From Wuchereria bancrofti (Eukaryota > Nematoda > Chromadorea > Rhabditida > Onchocercidae): DNA of 64,000 nucleotides. Shown one piece after another: positions 12,053-23,772 of the stretch (position 1 is the stretch's first letter; the number at the start of each line of letters is the position of its first letter). The translations under genes and the position numbers were made by a program. The notes under the pieces were generated by a model. It was not told the DNA's origin, did no database searches, and saw only the letters and a list, made by a program, of their open reading frames with translations. Location: the NCBI GenBank assembly GCA_005281725.1, contig SSBO01000007.1, forward strand, positions 248,001 to 312,000. The letters run 5' to 3'.

Positions 12053-12660
12053 TCAAATGAGCAAAACTGCATATTTTCGTTGCCAAATTCTGTAAAACAA
12101 TTAATAATTATATCAAACTGAAAAAAAAAGAAACGAAGACGAAGAAAAAAGTGTGAAACATAAATAAGCAATGAATTAATGCAGAAAAAAAAACTATAAT
12201 TTGCAATAATGAATTCTAAATCATTATAATTTAACTTAAATACATCTCATAACAACAAATAAGTCTATCGTTTGTGATAGCAAAGAAACTTATGTTTACA
12301 AATCACAAATGTATCGTAAATTATTTATGAAATATGTCTACATAATGTTGACAAACAAATCAAAGAGATATCACTAGAATCACTATTCATTTGTTTGTTT
12401 GTCCATATATCTGTACAATGAATTAAAAGGAGAAACGGAAAAACGGACAAAATTTTTATCATCACCTAATAGAAGCATTTCAAAGTAGTAAGTAAACTCA
12501 CCTACTTTTTATCAGTTTCAAAGCAAACGGAAAATCAAACTTAATCGCAAAGTAAACCGAAAGCCAACCAACCCTCAATCTCTACACTTCCCTCGAGATA
12601 CCCTCAGACACTCACTCATATGAAGTCGTGCCGACCGTAAATTACTCATTTAATCATGTG
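12053..12660. promoter_or_regulatory. Upstream region of the EGF-repeat gene (putative promoter/trans-splice site)
   Basis: On the minus strand a TTTTACAG acceptor at about 12090 precedes the start exon with no upstream exon seen, which fits spliced-leader addition. The stretch 12500-12650 is less AT-rich (CTCAATCTCTACACTTCCCTC, ACACTCACTCA) than its surroundings and may hold promoter elements. No TATA or named factor site can be defended. Confidence 0.3.
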
Positions 12661-12765
12661 CTGTGTGTGTGTGCGTGTGTGTATGTGTATGCGTATGTGT
12701 GTGTGCATGTGTGTGTGTATGCATGTGTGTGTATGTGCGTGTGTATGTGTGTGTGTGTACGTGCA
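12661..12765. repeat. (TG)n microsatellite, interrupted
   Basis: About 100 bp of TGTGTG with scattered TA, GC and CA interruptions (TGTATGTGTATGCGTATG). The apparent open frames on both strands here (all Cys/Val or His/Thr) are products of the repeat, not genes. Confidence 0.95.
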
Positions 12766-14637
12766 TGACAAAGCTTGGAAGCGTGCAAATAAAATGTATG
12801 TGTAACAAAGGTAAGATAATTAATTATTTTTATTTTCAAATTTTCATTGAAATATTGCTGATAGTAAAGAAAATCTCAAGTTAATATTTGTGATGCAATA
12901 ACTACAATTTAAACATTTGAAAAATAGTGGAAATTATTTCAAAACAACATAAAAATTGATTTGCTTTTTTCCTTTTTTTTTTAAGAATAATTTAAAAGAA
13001 TGAATACATAGCTAAAAAGTGTTCACAATTTAGAAAAAACAGAGAGAAAAAGAAGAAAAGAAAAATTATTAATGTAAGTAACACTTATAATGCTTAACTT
13101 TTAACTGTGATTTAAATTCCTATTAATAATAGAGTAATTGAAAAGTTAGCCATAATATTCCATTTGTTAATGATATTTAATTGAAATGTAATGGTTGGTA
13201 TAGAATTACCTAACATATATAAATACATCAAATATATCAGAATCTAACTTTTAATTATGCGGAAATCATGCATTAATCAATAGTTGAAAAATATATTTAT
13301 TTGCAGGAATTATAAGCAAAAATTTTACATTTATTTCTAAAAACAACCGTAAACAATTGATTCTGTAAACCGATATTATTTTACTATATTCCAAAATGAA
13401 AATTTGTAATTCCAAAATCTGTGACTTACTTCCGTTTAATTAATTCCATCCTATTCCAAAGCTAATTCCACTGTACTTCAAAGCCAATTCCACCTATTTT
13501 GAAAATGGTTCTTTGGAAGTGTCGAGATTTTCCAGTCTTAGCTGAAATTTCATATTTATTAAATCTAAAAGACCTCGGCAGGATCTATGAAGATGGTCTA
13601 TCATATAACACATTCAGTAGCAGAACTGACTTAGTATTCTCATCATAGGTCTCTTACTGCGAACTCGAACCCTCGGCATGTATTGTTTGACATTTGCGCC
13701 CCTACGCACTTCACCAAACACTTGACCTCCCACTCACCACTTTTTAACTAATAATGTTGAAAAAATAAGTAAATGAATGTAAATTTTAAATTCAATTTTA
13801 TTAATACTGTAAATGTTAATATCTAATTAATTATGTGAGATTATTTTCATTTCTTTCTTTTTAGAGCTAACAAGACGTTGATAAACTTTTAAAAAAAATT
13901 TTATTTAAAAAAGATTTAATATATTTGTTATAATGTTCAATAAAAAAAAAAGGAAAAATGGAGATAACATTATCAATTTAAAGATTTTTTTAAAACTACC
14001 TAAAAATGCAAATAATAAAATATCGATTATTGAAATAGTAAAAGAGAAATGATTATAACAAATGAATGAAAGGATTTGATAATATTTGTTTAAATATTAA
14101 AATTTAAAAGCTTAATTCAAAAGAAAATATGAAATTCATCCGTCTTTAATCATTTCTTTAGCTAATCCTTAATTCATTCCTTTTTTTTTTATTAATATTA
14201 AAAATAATAGCAAATTTCTTCTTATCGTAAAGTGTGATATTACACAGCAGTTAAATGAATTAGCAATAATATGAATTAACAATAATTTCAACGATAAAAA
14301 ATCTTTGTTCAATTAACATTGAGAAGGAATCATAAATAATATGAAATTAAAATCATAAATAATATGAATTTATCACCTTATAAAGCACAGAAAACGAAAG
14401 CAATAATTGCTGAATTAATTGCAATAATTACTGAATTAATGCAATGCAAATATCTTCCAAAAATGTTTAGTCAAACCTTCATTCAAAAAAAAAAACGAAA
14501 ATTGCTTTGTGTATTCCTGCACAGCTTTTTTTTCAAAATTTTCTACTTTTTCTTCATAGATTTCTCCAGTTTGCTTTGTTTGAACTGTTTGCTAATACCC
14601 TGAAATGTTATTAGCACAGAAAAGTTCTTTTTTTTAA

Positions 14638-15850
14638 TACATGAAATGAAGCACGTTTGCAAACGTTTGGCTTCTAATTCAAAATGCAGCGGCTTTGGTA
14701 CATTTATTTTATATGCATTTATTTTGCAATATTTATGAAGCTAAAAAATCAGTTTTTTTATAACTAATAAAGTTAAAAGAATTTAACATTTTGCCTTATT
14801 GCTTTTCATTGAATATGCTTTTCATAATTCTTCTGTTTTGATAATCAAAAGATGTAGATAAAAGCTATAAAATGTTAAAGAAGTGACATGATTTAGGCAT
14901 TTTCAACATGTTTTTAAAGGTGAAATGAGCTCTTCTTGGTTTAATTTGAAATTACTTCGTGTGTGTTACTTTTGTGTGGCATTAAAATCGTATGTACATG
15001 AACATTCCTCGCGAAATTAATTTAAATTATGTTTTAGATTAAATTGATTTAAATTTATTTTAGTTACGAAGTAGTGACATAGCCATATATCGATAACTTC
15101 TGACTCAGCATTTCATTACTGTACAACTTCATTAGAATTTGAAAATCATACTTTTATAAAATCCACTTTTACCACTGCTTTATTTATAAAAAATGTTTTT
15201 TAAATAAAATATTATTTGCACAGAAAGCTCATTTTATTTTTCATTAACGGTACAGGGAACTTTGTTTTTCTTTATTACATGAAATGAAGTAGGTTTGCAG
15301 ATGGTTTGTAATTGGTTTTGTAAATGATTTTTAGTTTTTATGTGGTTTGCAAACGGTTTGTAAAATGATTTGGACATTTTCTTTTTATGGAGAAGTAAGT
15401 TGCACTGGTTTGATTATGCATTGAAAATGATTGGAATCATTCAATTAGCGTTTTCAGTCATTTTGAACGGCAAAGATAGTAGAATCTTGTGTCAATTTAA
15501 TCGTAAATTATGATAAATAAATTTACCATATCATTATTTATATTATTTAGTTCAACTTGATTGCTCAGTTTGAAAATTGTCTGTGACATCAATGAAGACT
15601 ATGGGTGGACAAAACTTTGTTTACTATCACTATGCGATGATAAAAGAAAATATTGATGAATATCAAAACAGAGCACAGACAGTAAGATTACTATGAATGT
15701 GGACGAATCTGTTATAATGAGAATTGCTATTCTCTTCAAAATGCAAGGCTTGCGTACATTTATTTTATATACGTTTATTTTACAATATTTATAAAATTAA
15801 AAAAATCAATTTTTTTATAATAATTAACAAAGCCAAAAAAATTTTTTCAC
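14638..15850 (+). repeat. Diverged duplicated segments (old dispersed or tandem copies)
   Basis: The segment at about 14680-14780 (AAAATGCAGCGGCTTTGGTACATTTATTTTATATG...) recurs with substitutions at about 15742-15845 (AAAATGCAAGGCTTGCGTACATTTATTTTATATA...). A shared ACATGAAATGAAG...GTTTGCA block occurs at about 14639 and 15278. No protein is encoded in either copy. Old copies of a non-autonomous repeat or a local duplication are both possible. Confidence 0.6.
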
Positions 15851-16120
15851 ACATGTTCTTCGATGTAAATAAGCTCAGCTATTTTTGCTTGGAATATAAA
15901 GTTGAAACAGTTTTATACATGCTTAAGGAATATTCAAATAAGATTAGTCTTATGAATTTAACAGTTAGCTTTACTAAATTTGCACATATAATAATAGCAT
16001 ATGGCTTTATCAAAAAAGTTTGATTTATCTAATTTTTTTAAAAAATAATAAAGATTTATGGAAAAAAAAAAGTCAAAAACATCTATTCAATACGGTAAAT
16101 ACAAACAGTAGTTAAATTAA

Positions 16121-16293
16121 AATATTTTTGGTAACATTAAAAGCATTCTTAGTTTTACAAATAATTCGTTATACAAATGAATTGTGCTATTAGGATCACA
16201 GTAAAAGTGATGAAATTATCAAAAAGAATATGCGACTATTACTTTAATCAGATTTGTAAAACTGTGATTATTTTTAATGTTACCAAAATATAA
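16121..16293. repeat. Imperfect inverted repeat, hairpin or MITE-like
   Basis: The left arm (TTTTTGGTAACATTAAAA ... AGTTTTACAAAT, about 16124-16162) is matched in reverse complement by the right arm (ATTTGTAAAACT ... TTTTAATGTTACCAAAA, about 16251-16289), about 90 bp apart. The two paired blocks within each arm are separated by a short mismatched segment. Size and arm layout fit a miniature inverted-repeat element or hairpin. I see no clear target-site duplication. Confidence 0.65.
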
Positions 16294-17354
16294 GAAAAGT
16301 AAAGGAGTGATCATTGGCAATCACTCGAAATATTATGACAACTTTAATGTCATCAAAAACTTTTCGAAAATTCCTTTATTCTACTTATTATGAAATCACT
16401 CACAGGCGGTATTACTGAATGAGAGAGTTTTTGGCGGGGATTTTGATCCTTTGTACGTTTCAGCGTTCTCTAACTTATACATCGACATTTTTGTCTTTTA
16501 CATATTAAAGTTTGAGTTTTTTGTCTGGTCCTTTAATTGTGGCTATAAGCCAATTATTCATGTAATAAACATATCCTCATTTAATTACAATTATTATTAA
16601 AGAACGATCCGAAGCATTCATTGTCCTTTTCTTTCCCTCTTCCTTATTATTTATGCCTAAGTTCAATGGCCTATTAGTGGCAAAACAGTTTATGGGATCC
16701 GTTCCGTTTATTATCTACTTTTCGTTCTTCGTTTTTTTATGGCTCATTTTCTTATTTAGGTTAATTACAGTTGTCATTTGTTTTCGATTTTGTTTTTCAC
16801 CTTTTTTTTTTGGTTTTTTTGCAGTAGCAATTAAGAGTTTTAAATGCAACAGGTTTATTTTTTACTTATGGTTAACATATGTTTGAAGTTTTTTATCTTA
16901 ATTTCTTTGAAGATCTTGCTTTTGAAATTTCGAAATCTATAAATTTTAGTTTCTTTCTTGCGGTAACTCGACTTTTTTCCTAATTTTCTGTTAAATTAGC
17001 TTCTTTTCTTTCTTTTCTTGTACAATGTCTTTATTCACTGATTTCACTTTTGCATGTTTTTCTTGAAAAAAAAATTTATTTTCGTATATTTTGCATTTGT
17101 CTATTATATTTATCATTTTACGAAAACTTCACTTATTTTATACATCATGTTGATTAAACCTTAATTCTCGAAAGTTTTCCCTAAATATTATTTCTTTTCA
17201 TTTTTTTATTCCTTTCTTTCTTTTAATTTTTTAAAGCTTGTCTCCTTGCTAATGTTTTAGTTTTTTTCTCATAGCCCCTCATTTTTTTATTCCATTAATT
17301 GCATGTTTTTTTTTCTGTTACTGTTACTTAGTACATGCTAACCTCATTCATTGC

Positions 17355-17372
17355 TTAGGCTTAGGCTTAGGC
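17355..17372 (+). repeat. Interstitial telomeric repeat, (TTAGGC)3
   Basis: Three perfect, contiguous copies of TTAGGC, preceded by GC, the partial end of a fourth. TTAGGC is the nematode telomere unit. The surrounding sequence is unrelated, so this is an internal block, probably left by break repair, not a chromosome end. Confidence 0.85.
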
Positions 17373-20300
17373 GAATTGTAATATTGGAAATATTGATAGT
17401 TAGACATAAAAAACCACTACGCGAACATCAATTTAGCAAAGAAGGTCATAAGCCATCATACATTTTTCTAATATTGAATGATTTGAATTTAAATGAATTT
17501 GAATACAAGTAGCAACAAGTGGTACAAATAAAGGAAACCAAAATTGAATGACAGCATAACACATATACATTAAAGCATGAAAGCATGTCACTAATAAAAC
17601 TACTGTTGAACCACTAGCTGTCATTTACCACTACTTGTCACCACTTGCTATTATTTTCTACCACTTTCTACTGCCATTTCCTATTATTTGCAACCACCTG
17701 TTACTGTAACCACTTGCAACCATCTGCTACGGTAACCACTTGTGACCACCTGCTACGGTAAGCGCTTACAACCACCTGCTATTATAGCCACTTGGTACTG
17801 TAACCACTTGCAAACACCTGCTACTGTAACGACTTGCAACCACTTGCTACCGTAGCCACTTGCAACCACCTGCCATCGTAACTACTTGCTTCCAGCCGCT
17901 ACGGTAACCACTTGCTACCGTAACCACTTGTTGTTGTAGCCGCTACTGAAGCAACAAAAAAAATATTTTTGGCTGAAATTTCATGAAATAATGAACTGTG
18001 ACCAACGGAATTGTGACAAATATCTTAATGCCGAAACTGAATGATATGATAATTTTTGATATGATTGCATATATGGAAACTTATCTTGGCATTACTTACA
18101 TTAGTCATCAAATATTATTAACATTAAAAATGTTCGCGATGGATTTGATTTCGAGAATTAAAAACAATCTTAGCGAAGGAAACAATCTACACTAATTAAG
18201 TTTGAATTAGGTTTGGAGAAATTTTATCTCAAAAACTACGAAGCATTAATCTCAACAAATTTTGATTTTGCTGAACTCAGAAGAGAGAAATTTGAATTGA
18301 TAAAATCTGAATTAACTTTTCCAAAATTACTAAACGAATGCTACAGCACACAAAAGTTTTTCTAAAATCATCAAGAAAAAACTATCAAATGAATCCCAAA
18401 ATTCTAGAAACTTCGAATTCAGGTTACTACTGTAGTCCAAATTAAATGTTGAACTCAGGCTCAATTTTGTCATTTGACAAAGGGTAAACTTCGAATTCTG
18501 ATAAAATTCAAACAGGAAACTTAATTAACTAATTAACTCTTTTCTATGTATACTATACGCAGTCGAAATAATATGACAAATGAGTACTCACGGAATGACT
18601 AATTAATTTAACCTCGACATTTCAATGACAGATCTTTTCTATATATCAAAAACCAAAATTTTCCGTTGCTGTTCTGTTTTTTCTTTTATCAAATTTTTAA
18701 CTGAACATTTAATTTTTGCTTCAAAACTTTGATCTTTTTTTTAAATTAATTAATCTTTTTTTGTTAATCCTAGGAAAACAAGATTTAATTCAAATTTTAA
18801 AATTTCAAAATGGTATTATTCTTTTTTCTCCAGGTGCTTTGTTTACTTTGTCTTCGTAAATTAATGCGCCACATAAATTTTATCATCCATAATAACGATG
18901 ATTTTTAGTGGTAAATTAATATTGCAGGAAATTTAAGTAATACCAATTTATTATGGCTTATGTGACATTATATGTTGCATCATTTTATTGCGACACTATA
19001 TGCTGCATCAGCCATAATTTGACTGAAATTTATTAAGACAAAATAATCACTTGAAAGAAAGAGCAAGAAACGACGATGAGTTTTAGCAATAAGTTAATAT
19101 TGTGGCAGATTTAATTAGGTTAATTGTTTATGGCTAACTCTTTATGGAATGATTTTAGCATTTAAAAATAATGCTAAGCATAAGCTAGTTTTTTTTGTTT
19201 TTTTTTGTTGTTTGTTCTTCAAAATTTATGATAAATGAACAGTCTATTAGTTCAGTTTAATTTGAGATATAAATTTAATAAATAGTATGATAATAACCCG
19301 TCCACTCACTTTTTTCATTTTTTCTGTTTTCAGTTATCCTTTTCTCTTCATTGCATACATTATTGTTATTTTTTAATCTCTATGCTGAAAAAAAAAAAAA
19401 ACAATATTTTGCATGCAGCAAGAAATTGCAGTGTAGCATGCAATTTAACTACTTGCATAATTTCACTTGTTCTAATTTCTTACTTAACATATTTATTATA
19501 GTCCTCACAAAATAAAAAGAATGTGAAAAAAGAAATAAATTGCTGATAATAGTCAAGTATTAATGATGGTAATTACTTGAACTTTCCCGATAATTGTTTA
19601 CCGTATCTGTCATATATCATTATCAACATTTGATTGTTGCCTTTAGATGCAAATAATTTCTGAAAAAAATTAATTGGAGAAAAAAGAGGACGAAAAAAGA
19701 AAAATGCATTTCGAATAGGTTGAAATTTTCATTCATCAGGGAAATCTCACTATTTATTCATTACCATACCAGATGGTTGCCCTCAATTTACCTTTCTGAT
19801 CAAAAGTCAACATTTTCTTATTTTTCAAGAATTTTTAATATGCTTCTCTTCTCGTTTTCTCTTCGTCAGTAAATAAATTTAAATGTTATTTGATAAAAAA
19901 TTTGTTTATGAAAGTTTTATACACTATTTCAAATTTTTTGCTACTAATAAGCATTTAAAATTAAATAACTTATGATATTTTTATTTAATTATTTATTCAT
20001 ATATTCGTATGTATTGTGTGTGTATGAAATAAATTAACAAATGCATTTCTAAAATTCCTCAATCTTTTATCTTTTAACGGTAGAAAAAAATAAATTGAAA
20101 AGGAAAGATTAATTGGAGAAGTAAAAATTTACATTTCAATGCCAAATTGATTACATGAATTCGAAAAAACATCTCGAATTAAGCAATTAATTAAATTAAA
20201 TTTTTCTTATGTCAACAACCCATTTTTTTTTCGTACCATTCGCCCAGCTTTGCAATGTTTCGAACATTTTGAACGAAAGAACGAAAACCATCAATTATTG

Positions 20301-23300
20301 TCTTATTATTAATATTATTTATTATTAATTATTGTTATTAATAATTATTATTAATCATTATTATTATTGTTATTATTATTATTACCATCACTGTTATTGC
20401 TATTATTATTTGTGTTAATAGTAATATTAATAGTAATATTTTTTTAATATTGTTGTTGATACTGCGCCAGAAATTAGTTAAAGAAACGAATGAAACAATA
20501 AGATATAAAATATATAAGCTTTGTGCCACTTTTTTAATTAATTTAACTTAATTTTCTATGTATCATGTTTTCAATTCATTTGATCCAGTTTTCTCTTTCC
20601 GTAACAAAACAGGATTGGCCGGTTTGATTGATGAAGATCAGTGTCTCTCAAATGTTTCAAGAGTCTCGAATACAATTAAAGCTCAAATAAGTACTTCACG
20701 TTTCAACAAATTTTGTTCGTCTATTTTTCCCAAAATATTGAAGAAAATATTTTTAAAAAAATCTGCTGTGAAATCCAAATGAATACTCTGTATGGGAAAT
20801 CAACGTAAAGAAAAATCAGTGGAGCCGAAGTGAATCAAGATGCGACGAAATTCTTTTTCTCAGCTAAAATCTATCTCAATTAACAAGTAACCTGAATTTT
20901 TTTTCAACACTTTATTAAAAATAAAATAAAAGTAATTCTGAAGAAAAATGAAGTCAAAAAGTTGCAAAAAAGAAAAATTTAATCAAATTTCGTCAAAAAC
21001 TGACCAATAGAAGACAAATCAATCATCTCTCTTTGATCTCATCCATTCCTATAAATCTGCTCTAAAGTGAAGAAAAAAAAATTCGTTTTTTGATTAAATG
21101 TCATCAATTATTGTTCATGAAACCACTTAACATATAGCATAGAAATACGATGAATTCAGTGGAAATTCAATAAATTCGACGGATCAACCAGAAATACCAC
21201 AGATTCAATGATGATTTTTAGGGGAATCAATGGAAATTGAAGAATTCAACGAAGGTTCAGTGGATTCAACGAATTCAGCGCAAATTCGACAAATTCGATG
21301 AATTTAGCCAGAATTTAACAGATTAATCAAAAATTTGGTAAATTTATTCAGCAGCGTTTTGTTGAAATAATTTACTGGAATATTTTAATTTTCTCAAAAA
21401 TTTTTTTTTTCATTTTCAGAAAAAAAAAAAGGAAAAATACTAAAGCAAACAAAACTGTTAATACATTCTTGCAGAAAAAAGCGCATTCTTTTTAAGAGAA
21501 TGAAGAAATTTTTTTTTTCCTTTTTGTTTCGATTGGTTGTTGATAGATTTGAAAATTTTTCAATGGAGTAATAAAAAAAAAAGAAAAGAAAAAAGCAAAG
21601 AAGAATTCTTGTCGATTTATTTTAGATTTATTTATTTTTACAAAAGGGAAAGAAAAGTAAGAAAGGAAAGAAAGCAAGGGAAAGAAAGAGAACAAAAGGG
21701 GGAAGGAGAAAGAGAAAAACAAAAAGAAAAGGAAGTGGATTTAAATGAAAAGGAAAATGTTAAATTCACAAATGAGAGGTTAGAAAAAAATTGTTTGAAA
21801 AGAGAGGACAAACAAATTACTTTATTTGAATAAATCATTGACGAATAATTTTTTTTTTTTTTTTGAAATTATTTGTTCAGGAGAAATGTGCATTATAATT
21901 TGTAAAAATGATATTTTACTTTTTCCTTCCAAAACACTTTCTGAAATTATGAAAGAATTTTACATGAATTATTCACGTAAATATTTTTATATAATTAGTC
22001 ATTTTCATTTATTTATTCGTTTTGTTTATTTGTTTGCTTAAAAAATTGTTATAAAATTTTGATGAGTTATCATTTTTTTTTCTCTTTTTCTAAATGTTTT
22101 CTCAATTAGAATTTCGATATGGAACTTCTTTTTCCTTTTATTTGCAACCGTTGCTTTTCAATCGATACTTTCTGAAATCACACATTTTCGCTCTTTTCGT
22201 CATTTATTTTTTATTTAAAATATTTGATGGCGAACTTTTTGTGAACGAATTTTGTTATATCTTTTTTTACATTTTTAAATTAAAGCCTGAAATTAATATA
22301 TAAAATTAGAGACTGAAAAAAAAGTCAAAATAGTGTATTGCTTAAGTCAACAAAATTGTACTGTATTTTTTTCAAATTTTCATACGAAATTCTCTTTTTT
22401 TTCTCTCTCTCTCTCTCTCTTCTTAATTTCTTCATTCTGAATAATCATTTTTCAAGTTAATAAGTAAAATAAGACGGTAATACAACTAGTATAAAATATC
22501 AGTCGTATTTTTTCACTCAAATAGGCATAAATTGGTAAATGATTGTCAATTGACACGCTATAACGCCTATTAAACAACATAGCGCATCTATTTCACTATG
22601 TAAAAGTTTTTTTTTTTTATTTTTTTGTTTTTCGTTGTTTTAAATTTTGCTTATTTTCAGTATAAAGAAAAAAGGGCGAAGGTAGCAATTGTTTTCTTGA
22701 TAGGATGCAAAAACAAAAGAGGTTAAAAACGACCTTACTTTATATTAGGAAAAGAAAAATAAGCAAACAAATAATAAAGAAAAAATTCCTCTACCAAAAA
22801 AAGAAGAATAAAAACAGGAAAAATATTTGCACTAAACAAATGAATTGAATTTTTTAATTTTAATTTCAAATAATTTAAGCAGTAAGATTTTAAATGAGAC
22901 TTTCAAATACAATTCGGTGTGCTTAGACCAACTCAGAAATTTTTTCCTATCACTGAGTATTATTTAAGCAATTATTATTCACAAATTTCGATTTAAAAAT
23001 ACAAAAATTTTTCTCAGTATAATATATTTCCTAACTGATTCCTTCCAAATGCAATAAATTTAATCAAAAATCGTAATCCATTTATGACATAATTTTAACA
23101 TTTATGTATTTTAACATTATCCTCAAACAATAGTATAGTTGTTGGGTCAATTTTTGCTCTATAAATTTCTCCAAGTTTATTCATTATATAATCATTTATT
23201 AACTAACTAAATTATTTGTAATAAATACAAGGTTTACTTTTTTTTTCCTTTCATTCACCATTCTCTTATCATTTCTTTCCGATTTTTCACAAAAAAGAAG

Positions 23301-23772
23301 ATAAAATTTGTTAGCAGTTTCTAAGGGTTTTATTCCGAAATCATATTTTAAGCGGAAACGAATGAGAACATTATTTGCATATTTTAAAATATGCCATTTA
23401 AAAAAAAAAAAAAAGGAAAAATAGATATTGTCATTATAACTGATTACTGCAACGATATAACACATGACTCTGTAATGCTTCTTCCCTTCCTCTTCCAGTC
23501 CTTCTCACTCTCCTCAACTGGCTAACCATAATTTATGGTTAATTTAAATTTTTCTTTGATTAGGAAATTTTTTTATACTTAAAATAAAATTGCATTTGCT
23601 GTCGTTATGATTTCGACCATCCATCATTTCATGCTTTTTGAAATTAAAAATCCAAAAAAAAAAAGACTAAAGATTTGAAATTTATCAATCAAATTTGATT
23701 AAAGACGAGAAATAGCAGAACAGAGAATAAAAAGTTTGAATTAAATGATGTTTAAATGTAAGCACTTAGTAT
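17373..23772. other. Gene-poor AT-rich region with simple repeats
   Basis: About 6.4 kb between the telomeric block and the small acidic gene, including the minisatellite at 17610, ATT/AAT triplet runs at 20300-20450, a degenerate GATTCAACGAATTC-like region at 21130-21320, A/G-rich strands at 21540-21800 and CT runs near 22402. An open frame at 20558-20782 (MYHVFNSFDPVFSFRNKTGLA..., 74 residues) has reasonable composition but no splice partner or recognisable motif. Frames at 21492-21838 are low-complexity Lys/Glu or Phe/Ser products of purine-rich DNA. No gene is claimed. Confidence 0.5.
17610..17950. repeat. Degenerate minisatellite, unit about 25 bp
   Basis: About ten to twelve imperfect copies of a unit close to CCACTTGCAACCACCTGCTA followed by CGGTAA. 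Units vary by substitutions and small deletions, so the array is old. The stretch is clearly more GC-rich than its surroundings. Stop codons in every frame argue against a repeat-containing protein. Confidence 0.85.

Larger units (their letters stand above)
12766..17340. other. Gene-poor AT-rich region
   Basis: About 4.6 kb without a gene I can support. It contains the diverged duplication 14638/15735 and the hairpin 16121-16293, listed separately. Two short stretches look mildly coding. One is ATG at 13506 (MVLWKCRDFPVLAEISYLL..., 47 residues to a TAG at about 13647). The other is ATG at about 15601 (MGGQNFVYYHYAMIKEN...) ending at an ACA|GTAAG donor-like site. Neither joins to further exons by eye. 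The block 13430-13740 is visibly more GC-rich than its surroundings. Confidence 0.5.

Noticed and set aside
12654..12884. Open frames of Cys/Val and His/Thr dipeptides on both strands
   Set aside because: They are translations of the TG microsatellite with no conserved flank.
13660..13680. tRNA gene suggested by the GGTTCGAGTTC motif
   Set aside because: No matching A box, acceptor stem or anticodon arm could be paired by eye.
21492..21838. Lys/Glu-rich and Ser/Phe-rich frames on opposite strands
   Set aside because: Both come from a purine-rich low-complexity stretch.
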